This document shows positions 63,423 through 64,000 of a stretch of DNA of 64,000 bases, piece after piece (the stretch's first letter is position 1; the number at the start of each line of letters is the position of its first letter). Source of the stretch: Nitrosomonadales bacterium (GTDB lineage Bacteria; Pseudomonadota; Gammaproteobacteria; Burkholderiales; Gallionellaceae). The notes beneath the pieces are model-generated. The model did no database searches. It saw only the letters and a program-made list of their open reading frames with translations, and had not been told where the DNA came from. Made by a program: the position numbers and the translations under genes. The stretch is from contig JACRAT010000026.1 in the NCBI GenBank assembly GCA_016234685.1, positions 90,289 to 154,288 on the forward strand, read 5' to 3'.

Positions 63423-63433
63423 TTGACGCCTCA

Positions 63434-63530
63434 AAAATCAAAAACCCGTTCAGCTTGCGCGGAGCGGGTCTCCTCGCTTTAGCTGGTATGTTTAACGTGC
63501 CCCGCAAGCTGAACTCAAATCGGCACGGGA
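63434..63530 (-). promoter_or_regulatory. SAM-II riboswitch with terminator before metX
   Basis: On the minus strand the aptamer (about 63530-63471) reads CGTGCC-GATTTGAG-TTCAGCTTGCGG-GGCACG-TTAAACA-TACCA-GCTAAAGCG, the SAM-II (SAM-alpha) consensus with P1 CGTGCC/GGCACG, the GATTTG loop and the GCTAAA pseudoknot strand. Downstream is a terminator ACCCG..CGGGT followed by TTTTTGATTTTT (63463-63434). The aptamer segment GTTCAGCTTGCG is exactly complementary to CGCAAGCTGAAC in the terminator loop, so an antiterminator is possible. Located at the expected gene. Confidence 0.88.
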
Positions 63531-63924
63531 CGCAGTTTCCCGGTTTTGCTGGGTGGTGTCAATCGCGGAGGGGGTGATGGCGATGCGCTGCATCAAGGGT
63601 GAACGGGACGCGGCAATCAAGTAAGCACTCTGTAGCTCAACAAAAACGACCTTCGGGCGCTTTTTAGCGGCAACCTATGCGGGCGGTATATCGGCCTGAG
63701 CCACCAGTGATGTATGCCGTCGCTCAAGTCCGCTTACGACCCGTTGCAGACATTCGCACATACAGAAAAGCAGCCGTTCAACATTCCGGTTATGCGACAC
63801 GTAACATGCTCCAGTTGGTTCGCCTTCAACCAATGAATCTGCGCGGGTAAATCATCGAATGACCTTGCCCGCGAAAAACGTATTTCTTAACTGTGGTTTA
63901 ATTTCAAGTTAAGGAGACGGAGCG
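63531..63924. other. gene-free stretch before the transposase
   Basis: About 390 bases without a convincing gene on either strand. The part near 63531-63580 probably contains the promoter of metX-metW on the minus strand. The rest has an irregular composition unlike the coding regions, with a CGCGGG/CCCGCG inverted repeat near 63842-63872 close to where the left end of the insertion element should be. No terminal repeat could be defined because the element is cut off. Confidence 0.5.
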
Positions 63925-64000
63925 ATGATAAAGGAAAAAGGCAAGAGGGCGGCATACACACTGGAGTACAAGCTGGAAGCTGTGCGACTGGTTCAGGGAG
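63925..64000 (+). mobile_element. IS3-family transposase OrfA, 5' end (window edge)
   Basis: ATG at 63925 with AAGGAG upstream opens a frame to the window end. The residues KGKRAAYTLEYKLEAVRLVQG have the helix-turn-helix start (Y..E.K..AV.LV..G) of OrfA proteins of IS3-type elements (HTH_Tnp_1). Only about 25 codons are visible, so subgroup, completeness and the second ORF cannot be judged. Confidence 0.75.

Noticed and set aside
63625..63660. tRNA-like string CTCTGTAGCTCAAC before the transposase
   Set aside because: No acceptor stem, anticodon arm or T arm can be built around it.
1..64000. CRISPR arrays, prophage or toxin-antitoxin islands
   Set aside because: No regularly spaced direct repeats, no cas or phage structural genes and no paired small toxin/antitoxin genes were seen on reading; only the RhuM-Fic gene and the edge transposase hint at mobile DNA.

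Overview
This window is chromosomal DNA (high GC, densely packed, short intergenic gaps) from a Gram-negative bacterium that looks like a betaproteobacterium, plausibly from the Nitrosomonadales/Gallionellaceae neighbourhood. Supporting signs are a complete type IV pilus chemosensory operon (pilG-H-I-J-chpA), a fimT-pilV-W-X-Y1 minor-pilin operon, the metX-metW pair, a BPSS1780-type membrane protein, zapA followed by 6S RNA, and the ribF-ileS-lspA-ispH order. The family-level placement is an inference, since no rRNA gene is present.

Layout. 1-3.1 kb: end of a membrane protein gene, manC (GDP-mannose synthesis) and purU. 3.1-8.2 kb: a leftward redox and electrophile-stress cluster (VOC protein, pirin, cytochrome b561, two YceI proteins, an old-yellow-enzyme) divergent from a LysR regulator. 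8.2-12.9 kb: a 33-residue membrane peptide behind a sigma-54-type promoter, yjbQ, psd, a TauE exporter, an EVE protein, 6S RNA, zapA and a zapB-like gene. 12.9-21 kb: a cobalamin riboswitch with btuB, cstA-ybdD, rpmE, an M48 lipoprotein protease coupled to an ArnT-like glycosyltransferase. 21-33 kb: a large membrane GGDEF/EAL protein and the pil chemosensory operon. 33-43 kb: trkH and a trkA interrupted by an early stop codon, an inositol-phosphatase-family protein, a thioredoxin-like protein, rsmE, a SPOR protein, coaX, birA and maeB. 43-51 kb: an alpha/beta hydrolase with a Cys nucleophile, a dedicated ACP and a KAS, then ribF-ileS-lspA-ispH. 51-57.6 kb: the minor pilin operon and pilY1. 57.7-64 kb: thiO, dispersed palindromic repeats, an AmpG-like permease, a RhuM-Fic/Doc protein, metW and metX behind a SAM-II riboswitch, and the start of an IS3-type transposase at the window edge.

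How the genes work together. The two pil regions form one twitching/surface-sensing system: PilJ senses, ChpA phosphorylates PilG and PilH, and the minor pilins with PilY1 prime the pilus tip. The neighbouring c-di-GMP enzyme may feed into the same behaviour. Three RNA elements control or mark cofactor and growth state: a B12 riboswitch (btuB), a SAM-II riboswitch (metX-metW) and 6S RNA. The least explained items are the sigma-54/33-residue peptide unit, the Cys-hydrolase/ACP/KAS trio, the riboswitch and antiterminator arrangement before metX, and the broken trkA. No CRISPR array, tRNA, rRNA, prophage or obvious defence island was seen.
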